64,000 nucleotides of DNA from Curtobacterium herbarum (GTDB lineage Bacteria > Actinomycetota > Actinomycetes > Actinomycetales > Microbacteriaceae), in NCBI RefSeq assembly GCF_016907335.1, contig NZ_JAFBBT010000001.1, forward strand, positions 2,232,001-2,296,000, given 5' to 3'. Shown in pieces: positions 1 to 7,688 of this stretch. Under the pieces are notes generated by a model that had not been told where the DNA came from, did not search any database, and saw only the letters and a list, made by a program, of their open reading frames with translations. A program made the translations under genes and the position numbers. Within the stretch, counting starts at the first letter, position 1. Each line of letters begins with the position of its first letter.

Positions 1-1353
1 GAACACGGCGTCGGCGGCGTGCTCGCCGACGACATGGGGCTCGGCAAGACCCTGCAGGCGCTCGCGATGATCGCCGACCGACGGGCCGCCGACCCGGAGG
101 CGCCACCCTTCCTCGTCGTCGCGCCCACCTCGGTCGTCGGCAACTGGGCGGACGAGGCGGCGAAGTTCGTCCCGTCGCTGCGGGTCACCACGATCGCCGG
201 GACGTCGATCAAGGACCCCGCGCGGGTCGCCCGGACCGCGGCCGCCTCGGACGTCGTCGTCACCTCGTACGCCCTGCTCCGGCTCGACGCGACCGCGTAC
301 CTCGACCTCAGCTGGTCGGCGCTGCTCCTCGACGAGGCCCAGTTCGTGAAGAACCCGCAGTCGCAGACCCACCGCGTCGCCGCCGAACTCCGTGCCCCCG
401 TGAAGATCGCGATCACCGGGACGCCGCTCGAGAACGGGCTCGCCGACCTCTGGGCGCTGTTCGCCGTCGTCGCGCCCGGGCTGCTGTCGTCGTGGACCCG
501 GTTCGGCGACGACTACGTGAAGCCGCTCGCGTCACCCGAACTCCGCGGGGCCGCCCGCAAGGAACTGACCGACCGACTCCGGCGACGCATCCGACCGCTC
601 ATGCTCCGACGGACGAAGGAGAGCGTCGCCGCGGACCTGCCCGAGAAGGTCGAACAGGTCGTCCGGGTCACCCTCGACCCCGCGCACCGCGACCTGTACG
701 AGAAGACCCTGAACCGGGAACGGCTGAAGGTCCTGGACCTCGTCGACGACCTGGACCGCAACCGGATGATCGTCTTCCGCTCGCTGACCCTGCTCCGGAT
801 GCTCGCACTCTCCCCCGCACTCGTGTCGGACGACCACGGCGACGTGCCGAGCGCCAAGCTCGACCTGCTCCTCGACGAACTCGAGACCCTGGCGGCCGAG
901 GGGCGTCGGGCGCTGGTGTTCAGCCAGTTCACCTCGTTCCTCCGGATGGTGTCCGCCGCCCTCGACGCACGCGGGGTCGCGTACGAGTACCTCGACGGCT
1001 CCACCCGGCGTCGCGGGGACGTCATCGACCGCTTCCGGAACGGCACCGCGCCGGCGTTCCTCATCTCGCTGAAGGCCGGCGGGTTCGGGCTCACCTTGAC
1101 CGAGGCGGACACGGTGTTCGTCCTCGACCCGTGGTGGAACCCCGCCGCCGAGAACCAGGCCGTCGACCGCACGCACCGCATCGGGCAGACCCGGTCCGTC
1201 ACGGTCGAGCGGCTCATCGCCGAGGACACCATCGAGGAGAAGGTGCTCGCGCTGGCGCAGCGGAAGGCCCAGCTGTTCGCCACGATGATCGACGACGACG
1301 CGCTGTTCGCCGAGGGGTTGAGCGCGGAGGACATCCGATCGCTGCTCGCCTGA
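1..1353 (+). CDS. SNF2-family DEAD/DEAH-box helicase, C-terminal part (5' end outside window)
   Basis: The reading frame is open from base 1, so the start lies upstream of the window. The visible 450 residues are the ATPase core of a Swi2/Snf2 superfamily II translocase. Walker A is DDMGLGKT at about residues 10-17 of the visible part, motif II is LDEAQ at about 110, and motif III is TGTPLEN. The C-terminal helicase lobe ends with motif VI in DRTHRIGQ. Such proteins use ATP to move along double-stranded DNA and remodel bound proteins. The missing N-terminus often carries a SWIM zinc finger in actinobacterial relatives; that is family knowledge and not visible here. It ends at a TGA just before a dispersed intergenic repeat. 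Confidence 0.93.
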   Translation, partial: EHGVGGVLADDMGLGKTLQALAMIADRRAADPEAPPFLVVAPTSVVGNWADEAAKFVPSLRVTTIAGTSIKDPARVARTAAASDVVVTSYALLRLDATAYLDLSWSALLLDEAQFVKNPQSQTHRVAAELRAPVKIAITGTPLENGLADLWALFAVVAPGLLSSWTRFGDDYVKPLASPELRGAARKELTDRLRRRIRPLMLRRTKESVAADLPEKVEQVVRVTLDPAHRDLYEKTLNRERLKVLDLVDDLDRNRMIVFRSLTLLRMLALSPALVSDDHGDVPSAKLDLLLDELETLAAEGRRALVFSQFTSFLRMVSAALDARGVAYEYLDGSTRRRGDVIDRFRNGTAPAFLISLKAGGFGLTLTEADTVFVLDPWWNPAAENQAVDRTHRIGQTRSVTVERLIAEDTIEEKVLALAQRKAQLFATMIDDDALFAEGLSAEDIRSLLA

Positions 1354-1377
1354 CCGGACGGCGAGACGCCCACGTCA

Positions 1378-1463
1378 GCGCGAGACGCCGCCGAACGGCC
1401 GAGACACCGCTGAGTTCGGCGGCGTTTCGGGGGTTCGGCGGCGTCTCGGCCGTTCGGCGTGGG
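1378..1463. repeat. Dispersed palindromic intergenic repeat, copy A
   Basis: This stretch lies between convergent genes. It contains alternating copies and inversions of GAGACGCCGCCGAAC and GTTCGGCGGCGTCTC-like words, so it can fold into a long hairpin. A closely similar block occurs at 59476-59540 in another convergent or intergenic setting. It may serve as a bidirectional terminator. Confidence 0.7.
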
Positions 1464-2243
1464 TCAGGCGGCCAGGCCGTCGATCCGGGCGATCTCGTCG
1501 GCGCTCAGTTCGAGGGTCGCGCCGGCGGCGTTCGACCGGATGCGGTCCGGGTTCGACGACTTCGGGATCACCACGAACTGGTGGGCGACGTGCCAGGCGA
1601 CGATGACCTGCGCGGCATCGGCGTCGTGGGCCTCGGCGATCTCCACGAGCGTCGGGTCCTGCAGGTTGCTCGCCTTGAAGGGGCTGTAGCCCTCGAGCAC
1701 GACACCACGGTCGCGGAGTCCGTCGGCGACCGTGCGGTCGAACTCGACCGGGCTCCAGCGGATCTGGTTCACGGCCGGGGTCGCACCCGTCGCCTGGATG
1801 AGTTCGTCGATCTGGTCGAGCGAGTAGTTGCTGACCCCGATCGCCTTCGTCAGGCCGGCCTGCTGCGCCTCGACGAGCTGCTGCCACACCTCCGGGCTGG
1901 CCCCACCGTTCGGCGGCCAGTGGATGAGCCACAGGTCGAGGTGGTCGAGGCCGAGCTGGTCCAGGCTCTCCTCGATGGTCTCGCGGACGCGGTCGGCGTT
2001 GTCCGGCGGCAGCTTCGTCGTGACGAACAGGTCCTCGCGCGCCAGACCGGAGTCGGCGATCGCCTTGCCGACACCGCGCTGGTTGCGGTAGCCGGTGGCG
2101 GTGTCGATGTGGCGGTAGCCGGCCTCGAGGGCGGCGGCGACCGCGGCGGGAGCGTCGGACTCCTCGATCTGCCAGGTGCCGAAGCCGAGGAGCGGCATCG
2201 AGCCTCCGGTGACGGGCACGGACGGTTGGGCGTAGTCGGTCAT
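1464..2243 (-). CDS. Aldo/keto reductase
   Basis: This 259-residue protein is a single-domain NAD(P)H-dependent carbonyl reductase of the AKR superfamily with a TIM-barrel fold. The catalytic tetrad is visible: Asp and Tyr in the stretch HIDTATGYRNQ, Lys in VTTKLPP and His in LIHWPP. The C-terminal nucleotide-binding segment includes VIPKSSNPDRIRSN. Length is slightly below the usual 270-280 residues, with the whole barrel present. Substrate cannot be told from sequence; members often reduce 2,5-diketo-gluconate or methylglyoxal. It is divergent from the secreted HNH nuclease, with about 100 bp between the starts. Confidence 0.93.
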   Translation of the reverse strand: MTDYAQPSVPVTGGSMPLLGFGTWQIEESDAPAAVAAALEAGYRHIDTATGYRNQRGVGKAIADSGLAREDLFVTTKLPPDNADRVRETIEESLDQLGLDHLDLWLIHWPPNGGASPEVWQQLVEAQQAGLTKAIGVSNYSLDQIDELIQATGATPAVNQIRWSPVEFDRTVADGLRDRGVVLEGYSPFKASNLQDPTLVEIAEAHDADAAQVIVAWHVAHQFVVIPKSSNPDRIRSNAAGATLELSADEIARIDGLAA

Positions 2244-2344
2244 GGTTCCTGCCTACGCGGACTGCGGCGCGTGCGTCCCAGGGTGTCGGCGGCCTCCGGC
2301 AGGATCGACGGGTCCCCCGAGCACCGCCAGGAGCACCACCGAAC

Positions 2345-3151
2345 ATGACGTCCCGCCGACGCCGCACCCGCGCCACCGTCCAGTCCTCGATCGTCACGCT
2401 CGTCCTCGCGGTGGGGGTGTGGGCGTTGTTCTCGTCCGGCGTGCTCTCCACCGGAGCAGACGCGACGACGAGCGCCGCACACACCCCGGGCACCGCCAGC
2501 ACCCCGGGCGCCGCCAGCAGCGGCACGACCACCCGACCCACCGTGACCACGTCGACACCGGCGCCCGCGATGTCGGGGCCGAGCCGCGCCTCCAGTCAGG
2601 AGGCCGCCTCGGCCCGCGCGACGCTCGCCGGCATTCCGGTGAAGGGGAAGGCACCCGCGACCGGCTACGACCGGGAGGCCGACTTCGGCACCGCCTGGCT
2701 CGACGTCGACCACAACGGCTGCGACACCCGCAACGACGTGCTGGCCCGCGACCTGACCGACGTCGTCCGGCAGGGCCCCTGCAAGGTGGTGTCCGGAGAC
2801 CTCGTCTCGCCGTACACGGGCGGTGCGATCGCGTTCGTCCGGGGGAACTCGACCTCGACCCTCGTGCAGATCGACCACGTCGTCGCACTCGAGAACGCCT
2901 GGCGCACCGGGGCGCAGCAGCTGTCCCAGGCCGAGCGGCAGGCCCTCGCGAACGACCCCGAGAACCTGTTCGCCGTCGACGGGCACTCGAACTCGCAGAA
3001 GCGCTCGGGCGACGCCGCGACCTGGCTGCCCGCGGCGACGGGGTTCCGGTGCGAGTACGTCGAGCACCAGGTCGCGGTGAAGGCGAAGTACCGGCTGTGG
3101 GTCGTCCCGGCCGAGCGGGACGCGATGGAGCGGGTCCTCAGCACCTGCTGA
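2345..3151 (+). CDS. Secreted HNH-family endonuclease (DUF1524/GmrSD-C-like)
   Basis: The protein has 268 residues. A basic N-terminus and one hydrophobic helix at residues 17-35 indicate a signal peptide or anchor, followed by an Ala/Thr/Gly-rich linker to about residue 85. The catalytic region has the DHVVAL motif (Asp-His of the HNH beta-beta-alpha fold) and a downstream DPENLFAV...SNSQKRSGD segment that supplies the metal-binding Asn residues. Several Cys (HNGCD, GPCK, FRCEY, STC) could form disulfides outside the cell. Actinobacterial relatives are annotated as secreted HNH nucleases that probably degrade extracellular DNA; the role here is inferred. It is followed by a tandem 14-bp repeat. 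Confidence 0.9.
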   Translation: MTSRRRRTRATVQSSIVTLVLAVGVWALFSSGVLSTGADATTSAAHTPGTASTPGAASSGTTTRPTVTTSTPAPAMSGPSRASSQEAASARATLAGIPVKGKAPATGYDREADFGTAWLDVDHNGCDTRNDVLARDLTDVVRQGPCKVVSGDLVSPYTGGAIAFVRGNSTSTLVQIDHVVALENAWRTGAQQLSQAERQALANDPENLFAVDGHSNSQKRSGDAATWLPAATGFRCEYVEHQVAVKAKYRLWVVPAERDAMERVLSTC

Positions 3152-3154
3152 GCG

Positions 3155-3238
3155 GGTCGGGCACACCAGGTCAGGCGCACCGGGTCAGGGACACCAGGTC
3201 GGGCGCGCCAGGTCGGGCGCGCCCGGTCAGGCGAACCG
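3155..3238. repeat. Tandem repeat, six imperfect copies of a 14-bp unit
   Basis: Six consecutive 14-bp units of the form GGTCRGGCRCRCCR lie in the gap between the convergent HNH nuclease and membrane-protein genes. Units differ from each other at a few positions. The array fills almost the entire gap and ends 2 bp before the stop codon of the next gene on the other strand. Confidence 0.9.
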
Positions 3239-3240
3239 CC

Positions 3241-3639
3241 TCAGTGCCCGAAGGCCCCGACTGCTCCCAAGGTGATGAGCACGACCAGGAACATGACTCC
3301 GGACGTCGCCAGCGCGACGGTCCAGCCCAGCGGCCGCGTGCGTCGCAGCCACGCGGCCAGGACCCCGCCGCCGATGAGCACGAGGGCGAGCACGATGCCG
3401 TCGACCACGGCGGTCTCGACGCCGATCGAGGGCCGGCACTCGCGCGTCGAGCTCTCCCAGTCGCAGCCGTACTGGGACAGCGTCGCGACGAACCAGCTGA
3501 GGACGACCAGTGCACCGGCGGCCATCGCCAGGAGGACGAACGCCGTGATCGTCACGACCAGGTCGATCGTCGACGCGACCGACCGCGGTTGCGGTTGCGG
3601 TTCCGCCATCGCGTGCTGCTCGGTCACTTCGTCAGACAT
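3241..3639 (-). CDS. Small membrane protein, function unknown
   Basis: Starting at the ATG of MSDEVTEQ, this protein has 132 residues. Three hydrophobic helices are visible: around VVTITAFVLLAMAAGALVVL, VVDGIVLALVLIGGGVLAAW and LATSGVMFLVVLITLGAVGA. The first loop contains two Cys (YGCDWESSTRECR) that may form an extracytoplasmic disulfide. The reading frame extends further upstream to 3705, but that extension is not protein-like and the ATG at 3639 is the better start. I do not recognise the family; similar DUF6264-like proteins are common in Microbacteriaceae. Confidence 0.75.
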   Translation of the reverse strand: MSDEVTEQHAMAEPQPQPRSVASTIDLVVTITAFVLLAMAAGALVVLSWFVATLSQYGCDWESSTRECRPSIGVETAVVDGIVLALVLIGGGVLAAWLRRTRPLGWTVALATSGVMFLVVLITLGAVGAFGH

Positions 3640-3853
3640 GTTCCCCACTTCCCCGGCCCCCTCGGCCTCCGCAAGCCTAGACGGCAGCGGCCAGCACGTC
3701 CGCACCGCTCGCGGTCAGACAACACCTGTAGCGTAAGTGCCGTCCGGCGGACGCCCGTCGGACCGGACTCGCCGCTCAGCGCCGCGCCGTCACACGCACG
3801 CTCCCCGGACCCCGAGCCCTTCATCGTCGAAGACCGCAGGAGGCCTCCACCAC

Positions 3854-4672
3854 ATGACCGACACCAGCTCCACCAGCACCAGCACCACCAGCACCCGCTT
3901 CGCCGACCGCGTCGTCCTCATCACCGGCGGCGGCTCCGGCCTCGGCCGTGCGACCGCCGTCCGCCTGGCCACCGAGGGCGCAAAGCTCGCCCTCGTGGAC
4001 GTCTCCGAGCAGGGTCTCGAGGCGACGAAGACCGCCGTGCTCCAGGTCGCTCCGAACGCCGACATCCTCACCACCATCGCCGACGTCGCCGACGAGGCCC
4101 AGGTCGAGGCGTACGTCGCCGCCACGGTCGACCGCTTCGGCCGCATCGACGGCTTCTTCAACAACGCCGGCATCGAAGGCAAGCAGAACCTCACCGAGTC
4201 GTTCACCGCCGCCGAGTTCGACAAGGTCGTCTCGATCAACCTCCGTGGCGTGTTCCTGGGCCTCGAGAAGGTCCTCGCCGTGATGCGCGAGCAGGGCTCC
4301 GGCATGGTCGTCAACACGGCCAGCGTCGGCGGCATCCGTGGCGTCGGCAACCAGTCCGGCTACGCGGCCGCCAAGCACGGCGTCGTCGGCCTGACCCGCA
4401 ACTCGGCCGTCGAGTACGGCGAGTTCGGCATCCGCATCAACGCGATCGCACCGGGCGCCATCTGGACGCCGATGGTCGAGAACTCGATGAAGCAGATCGA
4501 CGCGGAGAACCCGCGGAAGGCCGCCGAGGAGTTCATCCAGATCAACCCCACGAAGCGCTACGGCGAGGCACCCGAGATCGCCGCGGTCGTCGCCTTCCTG
4601 CTCTCCGACGACGCGTCGTACATCAACGCCGCGGTCGTGCCGATCGACGGCGGGCAGTCCGCCAAGTACTGA
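3854..4672 (+). CDS. SDR family NAD(P)-dependent oxidoreductase
   Basis: This is a classical short-chain dehydrogenase of 272 residues. The start at the ATG of MTDTSSTST is preceded by AGGAGG at about 10 bp, and an in-frame extension to 3737 is rejected. The Rossmann motif is TGGGSGLGRA, the structural motif is NNAG, and the catalytic Ser-Tyr-Lys lies in NTASVGGI and YAAAKHG. The C-terminus ends in DGGQSAKY, a usual SDR ending. The N-terminus is a short Ser/Thr repeat. Substrate is not predictable. It appears to be a single-gene unit closed by a strong hairpin terminator. Confidence 0.94.
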   Translation: MTDTSSTSTSTTSTRFADRVVLITGGGSGLGRATAVRLATEGAKLALVDVSEQGLEATKTAVLQVAPNADILTTIADVADEAQVEAYVAATVDRFGRIDGFFNNAGIEGKQNLTESFTAAEFDKVVSINLRGVFLGLEKVLAVMREQGSGMVVNTASVGGIRGVGNQSGYAAAKHGVVGLTRNSAVEYGEFGIRINAIAPGAIWTPMVENSMKQIDAENPRKAAEEFIQINPTKRYGEAPEIAAVVAFLLSDDASYINAAVVPIDGGQSAKY

Positions 4673-4692
4673 CCCTCACGGTCCGTGTCACC

Positions 4693-4724
4693 GGGGCGCG
4701 CCTTCCTGACGGGAGGCGCGCCCC
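4693..4724 (+). terminator. Rho-independent-like hairpin after the SDR gene
   Basis: A perfect GC-rich hairpin with arms GGGGCGCGCCTTCC and GGGAGGCGCGCCCC and a TGAC loop (one G-T pair) lies just after the SDR stop. There is no clear T-tract. Its right arm is the start of the duplicated upstream region of the GPP34 gene. Confidence 0.75.
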
Positions 4725-4787
4725 GCCAGTTCCGCCCGTCCTGCGTGGCAGCATGGCCGCTGTCACGAGCGTGGGGGGAACGCGATG
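4711..4787 (+). repeat. Duplicated upstream region, copy 1
   Basis: The 77 bp ending at the ATG of the first GPP34 gene match, with only a few differences, the 78 bp ending at the ATG of the SseB-like gene (5573-5650). Both contain CCGTCCTGCGTGGCAGCATG and end in GGGGAACGCGATG. This looks like a duplicated promoter and ribosome-binding site. Confidence 0.85.
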
Positions 4788-5561
4788 CAGATGAACCGTG
4801 GAACCGGGGTCGGCCAGCTCACGCTGCCGGAGGCGCTGGCGCTCCTCCTCATCTCGCCCGAGGGTCGGATCACGACCGCCGGCAGGGTGTTCGACCTCGG
4901 CCTGGCCGGAGCCGCACTCGGTGACCTGGCGCTCCGAGGCCGTGTCACCCTCGACCACGGCCGTGTCGCCGTCGCGACGGCCCCGCCGATCGGCGAACCG
5001 ACGCTCGACGGGTTCACGAGCTTCCTCGCGGCAGCGCCGTCGCCGCAGCAGCCCGCCACGTGGGTCAGGCGGCTGTCCGACCGGGCACTCCGGGAGTCCG
5101 TGCTCGGCGGGCTCGTCGTCCGGGGCGTCCTCGGACGCGAGCCAGGCCGGGCGCGCGCGTTCTTCCCCACGACTGTCTGGCCCGAACGGGACCCCCGCCC
5201 CGAACAGGCGCTGCGTGCCGAGGTCGACGCCGTCCTGCGCGGGCAGGCTCCCCCGACACCCTTCACGACGGCGCTGATCGGCCTGCTGCGGTCCACCCGG
5301 ACCCTCCGACAGCAGTTCGGGACGCACGACCGGACGCGGGTGCGCTCGATCACCGGCGACGACTGGGTCGCAGCGGCCGTGCGGGTCGTCGTCAAGCAGA
5401 CGCAGTCCCGGGGCGACGGCTTCACCGGCGGCGGGTTCGTCGCCAGCGGCTCGGACGGCGGCGACTGGGCCTTCAGCGGCAGCGACGGCGGCGGTCACCA
5501 CGGCGGCGACAGTGGCGGCGGCGACAGCGGTGGTGGCGACGGCGGAGGCGGCGGTGACTGA
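4785..5561 (+). CDS. GPP34 (GOLPH3-like) family protein, copy 1
   Basis: This 258-residue protein carries the GPP34 fold of Golgi phosphoprotein 3, recognisable from LTLPEALALLLISPEG at the N-terminus, the ALGDLALRGRV segment and the ALIGLLRSTRTL helix. In eukaryotes the fold binds PI4P. The role of the many actinobacterial homologues is unknown. The C-terminal 60 residues are a low-complexity Gly/Ser/Asp tail (GGGDSGGGDGGGG) that the second copy lacks. The paralogue at 6079-6732 shares most of the core motifs. The N-terminal ten residues (MQMNRGTGVG) resemble the N-terminus of the neighbouring SseB-like protein, suggesting a fusion after duplication. Confidence 0.85.
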   Translation: MQMNRGTGVGQLTLPEALALLLISPEGRITTAGRVFDLGLAGAALGDLALRGRVTLDHGRVAVATAPPIGEPTLDGFTSFLAAAPSPQQPATWVRRLSDRALRESVLGGLVVRGVLGREPGRARAFFPTTVWPERDPRPEQALRAEVDAVLRGQAPPTPFTTALIGLLRSTRTLRQQFGTHDRTRVRSITGDDWVAAAVRVVVKQTQSRGDGFTGGGFVASGSDGGDWAFSGSDGGGHHGGDSGGGDSGGGDGGGGGD

Positions 5562-5572
5562 CCGCCCCGGAC

Positions 5573-5650
5573 GGGAGGCGCGCCCCACCCGCTCCGCCCG
5601 TCCTGCGTGGCAGCATGGCCGGTGACACGACCGTGGAGGGGAACGCGATG
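5573..5650 (+). repeat. Duplicated upstream region, copy 2
   Basis: This is the second copy of the 77-78 bp upstream block found at 4711-4787, here in front of the SseB-like gene. It carries the ribosome-binding site GGAGGGGAACGCG before the ATG. Confidence 0.85.
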
Positions 5651-6076
5651 AGCGCCAACGGAACGACAGGGTCCGGCTTCGGGCCCGGAGCCGAGCACAC
5701 CGGACCCGACGCCGCCGGTGACCTGCGACGCCGCATGGGCGAATCGGCCGAGGGGTTCCTCGGCAGCGCCGCCTGGGTGCCGTGGAAGACCGCCGGCACG
5801 AGCGGCGAGCCCGAGGACGGCAGCGTCGCGCACGTCGTCCTGCGCGACCGTCCGTTCGTGCCGGTCTTCACCGATCCCACCCAGCTGGCCACGAGCCTCC
5901 CGGGCCTGGAAGCACGTGCGATGCCGATGGCCGAACTCGTCACCGCGCTACCCGAGGAGTTCGGGATCGTCGTCGACCCGACCAGCGCCGAAGCGGCGAA
6001 CTTCCTGCAGGCCGACGTCGTCGCCGGACTGCGCGCTGGCATCGGTGCCGTACCGCCCGCGGCCGACGAGAACTGA
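5648..6076 (+). CDS. SseB family protein
   Basis: The protein has 142 residues from the ATG following GGAGGGGAACGCG. The middle holds the SseB N-terminal-like domain: RPFVPVFTDPTQLATSL, then a conserved MAELVTALPEEFGIVVDPTSAEA stretch (described by its parts). SseB is the name of a broadly spread domain of unclear biochemical role; actinobacterial members are often small stand-alone proteins. The stop is 2 bp before the ATG of the second GPP34 gene, so the two are co-transcribed and probably functionally linked. No signal peptide or membrane helix is seen. Confidence 0.85.
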   Translation: MSANGTTGSGFGPGAEHTGPDAAGDLRRRMGESAEGFLGSAAWVPWKTAGTSGEPEDGSVAHVVLRDRPFVPVFTDPTQLATSLPGLEARAMPMAELVTALPEEFGIVVDPTSAEAANFLQADVVAGLRAGIGAVPPAADEN

Positions 6077-6078
6077 CG

Positions 6079-6732
6079 ATGTCCGCCCAACTGACGCTGC
6101 CGCAGGCCTACGCGCTGCTGCTCCTGCGTCCGGACGGCAAGCTCGCCGTCTCGTCGCAGGCCTTCGACCCCGGTGCTGCGGGCGCCGTCCTCGGTGACCT
6201 GGCCCTCCGCGGGCTGCTGCAGTTCGACGGGCACAAGGTGGTCCCGGCCAAGTCCGCTCCGCTCGGTGACCCGGTGCTCGACGGGATGAAGGAACAGATC
6301 GACTTCGCGGCCGCGCCGCGACGCCCGTCGTCCTGGGTGTCCCGGAACGCGAACGGTGCCCTGCGGGAGGCCGTGCTCGCCGGGCTCGTCGACCGCCGGC
6401 TCGTGACGCGGGAGGAGCACCGGGTCCTCGGCATCTTCCCGTCCGCACGCTGGCCGGAGCGCGACGGCGGGCCGGCGAAGCTCCTGCGCGGTGAGATCGG
6501 CGACGTCCTGCACCTCGGCGTCGCGCCGTCGCCGTTCGCGGTCGCGCTCATCGGGCTGTTGCACGCCACGGGGACGCTGCGCGGGCAGTTCGGCAAGGTC
6601 GACCGGCAGCGCGTCAAGGACATGACGCGCGGCGACTGGGTGGCAGACGCCGTGAAGAAGGTCATCCAGAGCCGGCAGGCTGCGGCCAGCGCAGGAGCCA
6701 GCGGCGCCGGCGCAGCTGCCGCGTCGAGCTGA
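6079..6732 (+). CDS. GPP34 (GOLPH3-like) family protein, copy 2
   Basis: This 217-residue protein has the same motifs as the GPP34 protein 500 bp upstream: LTLPQAYALLLLRPDGK, AVLGDLALRGLLQFDGHKV, VALIGLLHATGTLRGQFGK and a TRGDWVADAVKK end. It ends in a short Ala/Ser/Gly tail instead of the long Gly/Asp tail of copy 1. It begins 2 bp after the SseB-like stop, so translation is likely coupled. Function in bacteria is unknown. The layout upstream block-GPP34, upstream block-SseB-GPP34 points to a tandem duplication in which the first unit lost its SseB gene. Confidence 0.85.
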   Translation: MSAQLTLPQAYALLLLRPDGKLAVSSQAFDPGAAGAVLGDLALRGLLQFDGHKVVPAKSAPLGDPVLDGMKEQIDFAAAPRRPSSWVSRNANGALREAVLAGLVDRRLVTREEHRVLGIFPSARWPERDGGPAKLLRGEIGDVLHLGVAPSPFAVALIGLLHATGTLRGQFGKVDRQRVKDMTRGDWVADAVKKVIQSRQAAASAGASGAGAAAASS

Positions 6733-6763
6733 GAGCTGCAGCGCCCGGCGTTCGGTCGGGAGC

Positions 6764-7606
6764 TCAGGAGGTCGACACCGGTCGGTACGGCGACCTCCAG
6801 CTCCAGCCCCCGACGGTCATCAGTCGCACCAACTGGACCAGGGCCAGCACCACGGTGACGACGGGGACCACGACAGCGAGGCCGATCGCAGCCCAGACCG
6901 GGAAGTCGGGCTCCACCTGTGCGCCACGCATCACATCACCGACCGGACCGATCGCCAAGAGCGTGCCGGCGAGGATCGACGAGGCCGCGGGCATCAGCGG
7001 ATGGGCGTCCCCGGCTCGGAAACTCCCGCGAGAAGCGAGCCACGCCCCGATGACCAGCACGGGCGGGAAGTACAGCAGCGTCGCGAAGAGCACCACGCCG
7101 GCGAGCACCATCAACGCCCCGTAGAGCCCGTCCGAGGCCCAGGCCAACGAGCTGGTGCGCGCTGACTCGAGCCAGTTGAACGCAGCAGTGACGAGCGGTA
7201 GGGCAGCGAGGATCGCGGCGGAGCCCAGGACGACGAGCACTGGGATCCCCATCCGCTTCATCATCAGCAGCCGGTCACCACGGCGAGCACACGCGGGGAA
7301 CACGAGCGCGAACACGAGGACGGAAACACCCAGTGCGACCGGACCCGTGAAGAACCCCTCGAACCACTCGCCCAGAGACGCCCCGAAGTCGGCCGTCCCC
7401 CAACGCCACTGCAGCTCAGCGAGAGACGCGCCGACCGCGACGAGGATCGTCCGGGCGAGGTTCAGCCGCCGACTCACGGGGTCGGACGCCGCAAGCACGC
7501 GGGGTTGCAGCAACCTGGACATCCAGTTGTGGCTCGGGATCACCACCCACCGCCACCACAGGCGGATCGGAACGAAGAGCAGCCACACGATCGCGTACAA
7601 GAACAC
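6764..7606 (-). CDS. Polytopic membrane protein, function unknown
   Basis: The protein has 280 residues and about six hydrophobic helices: one at the extreme N-terminus (FLYAIVWLLFVPIRL), then around VALGVSVLVFALVF, VLVVLGSAAILAALPLVTA, LYGALMVLAGVVLFATLLYF, LAGTLLAIGPVGDV and AAIGLAVVVPVVTVVLALVQ. Aromatic and basic residues follow the first helix (WWRWVVIPSHNW). No domain is recognised. It is convergent with the second GPP34 gene. There is no obvious partner beyond the nuclease-helicase gene on the same strand upstream, about 80 bp away. Confidence 0.7.
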   Translation of the reverse strand: MFLYAIVWLLFVPIRLWWRWVVIPSHNWMSRLLQPRVLAASDPVSRRLNLARTILVAVGASLAELQWRWGTADFGASLGEWFEGFFTGPVALGVSVLVFALVFPACARRGDRLLMMKRMGIPVLVVLGSAAILAALPLVTAAFNWLESARTSSLAWASDGLYGALMVLAGVVLFATLLYFPPVLVIGAWLASRGSFRAGDAHPLMPAASSILAGTLLAIGPVGDVMRGAQVEPDFPVWAAIGLAVVVPVVTVVLALVQLVRLMTVGGWSWRSPYRPVSTS

Positions 7607-7688
7607 AACATCCCCCCTGCCCAGATGATGTCGAGCGCCGCCCCGCCCGGCAAGTCCGCATTCCGACCGACATCCTGGCCGCGGCTCG

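Noticed and set aside
3155..3238. CRISPR-like array
   Set aside because: Units are contiguous 14-mers without spacers and no cas genes are nearby.
2242..4794. 850-residue plus-strand frame across the HNH and SDR genes
   Set aside because: It is a shifted frame of two well-supported genes with Arg/Pro-rich nonsense translation.
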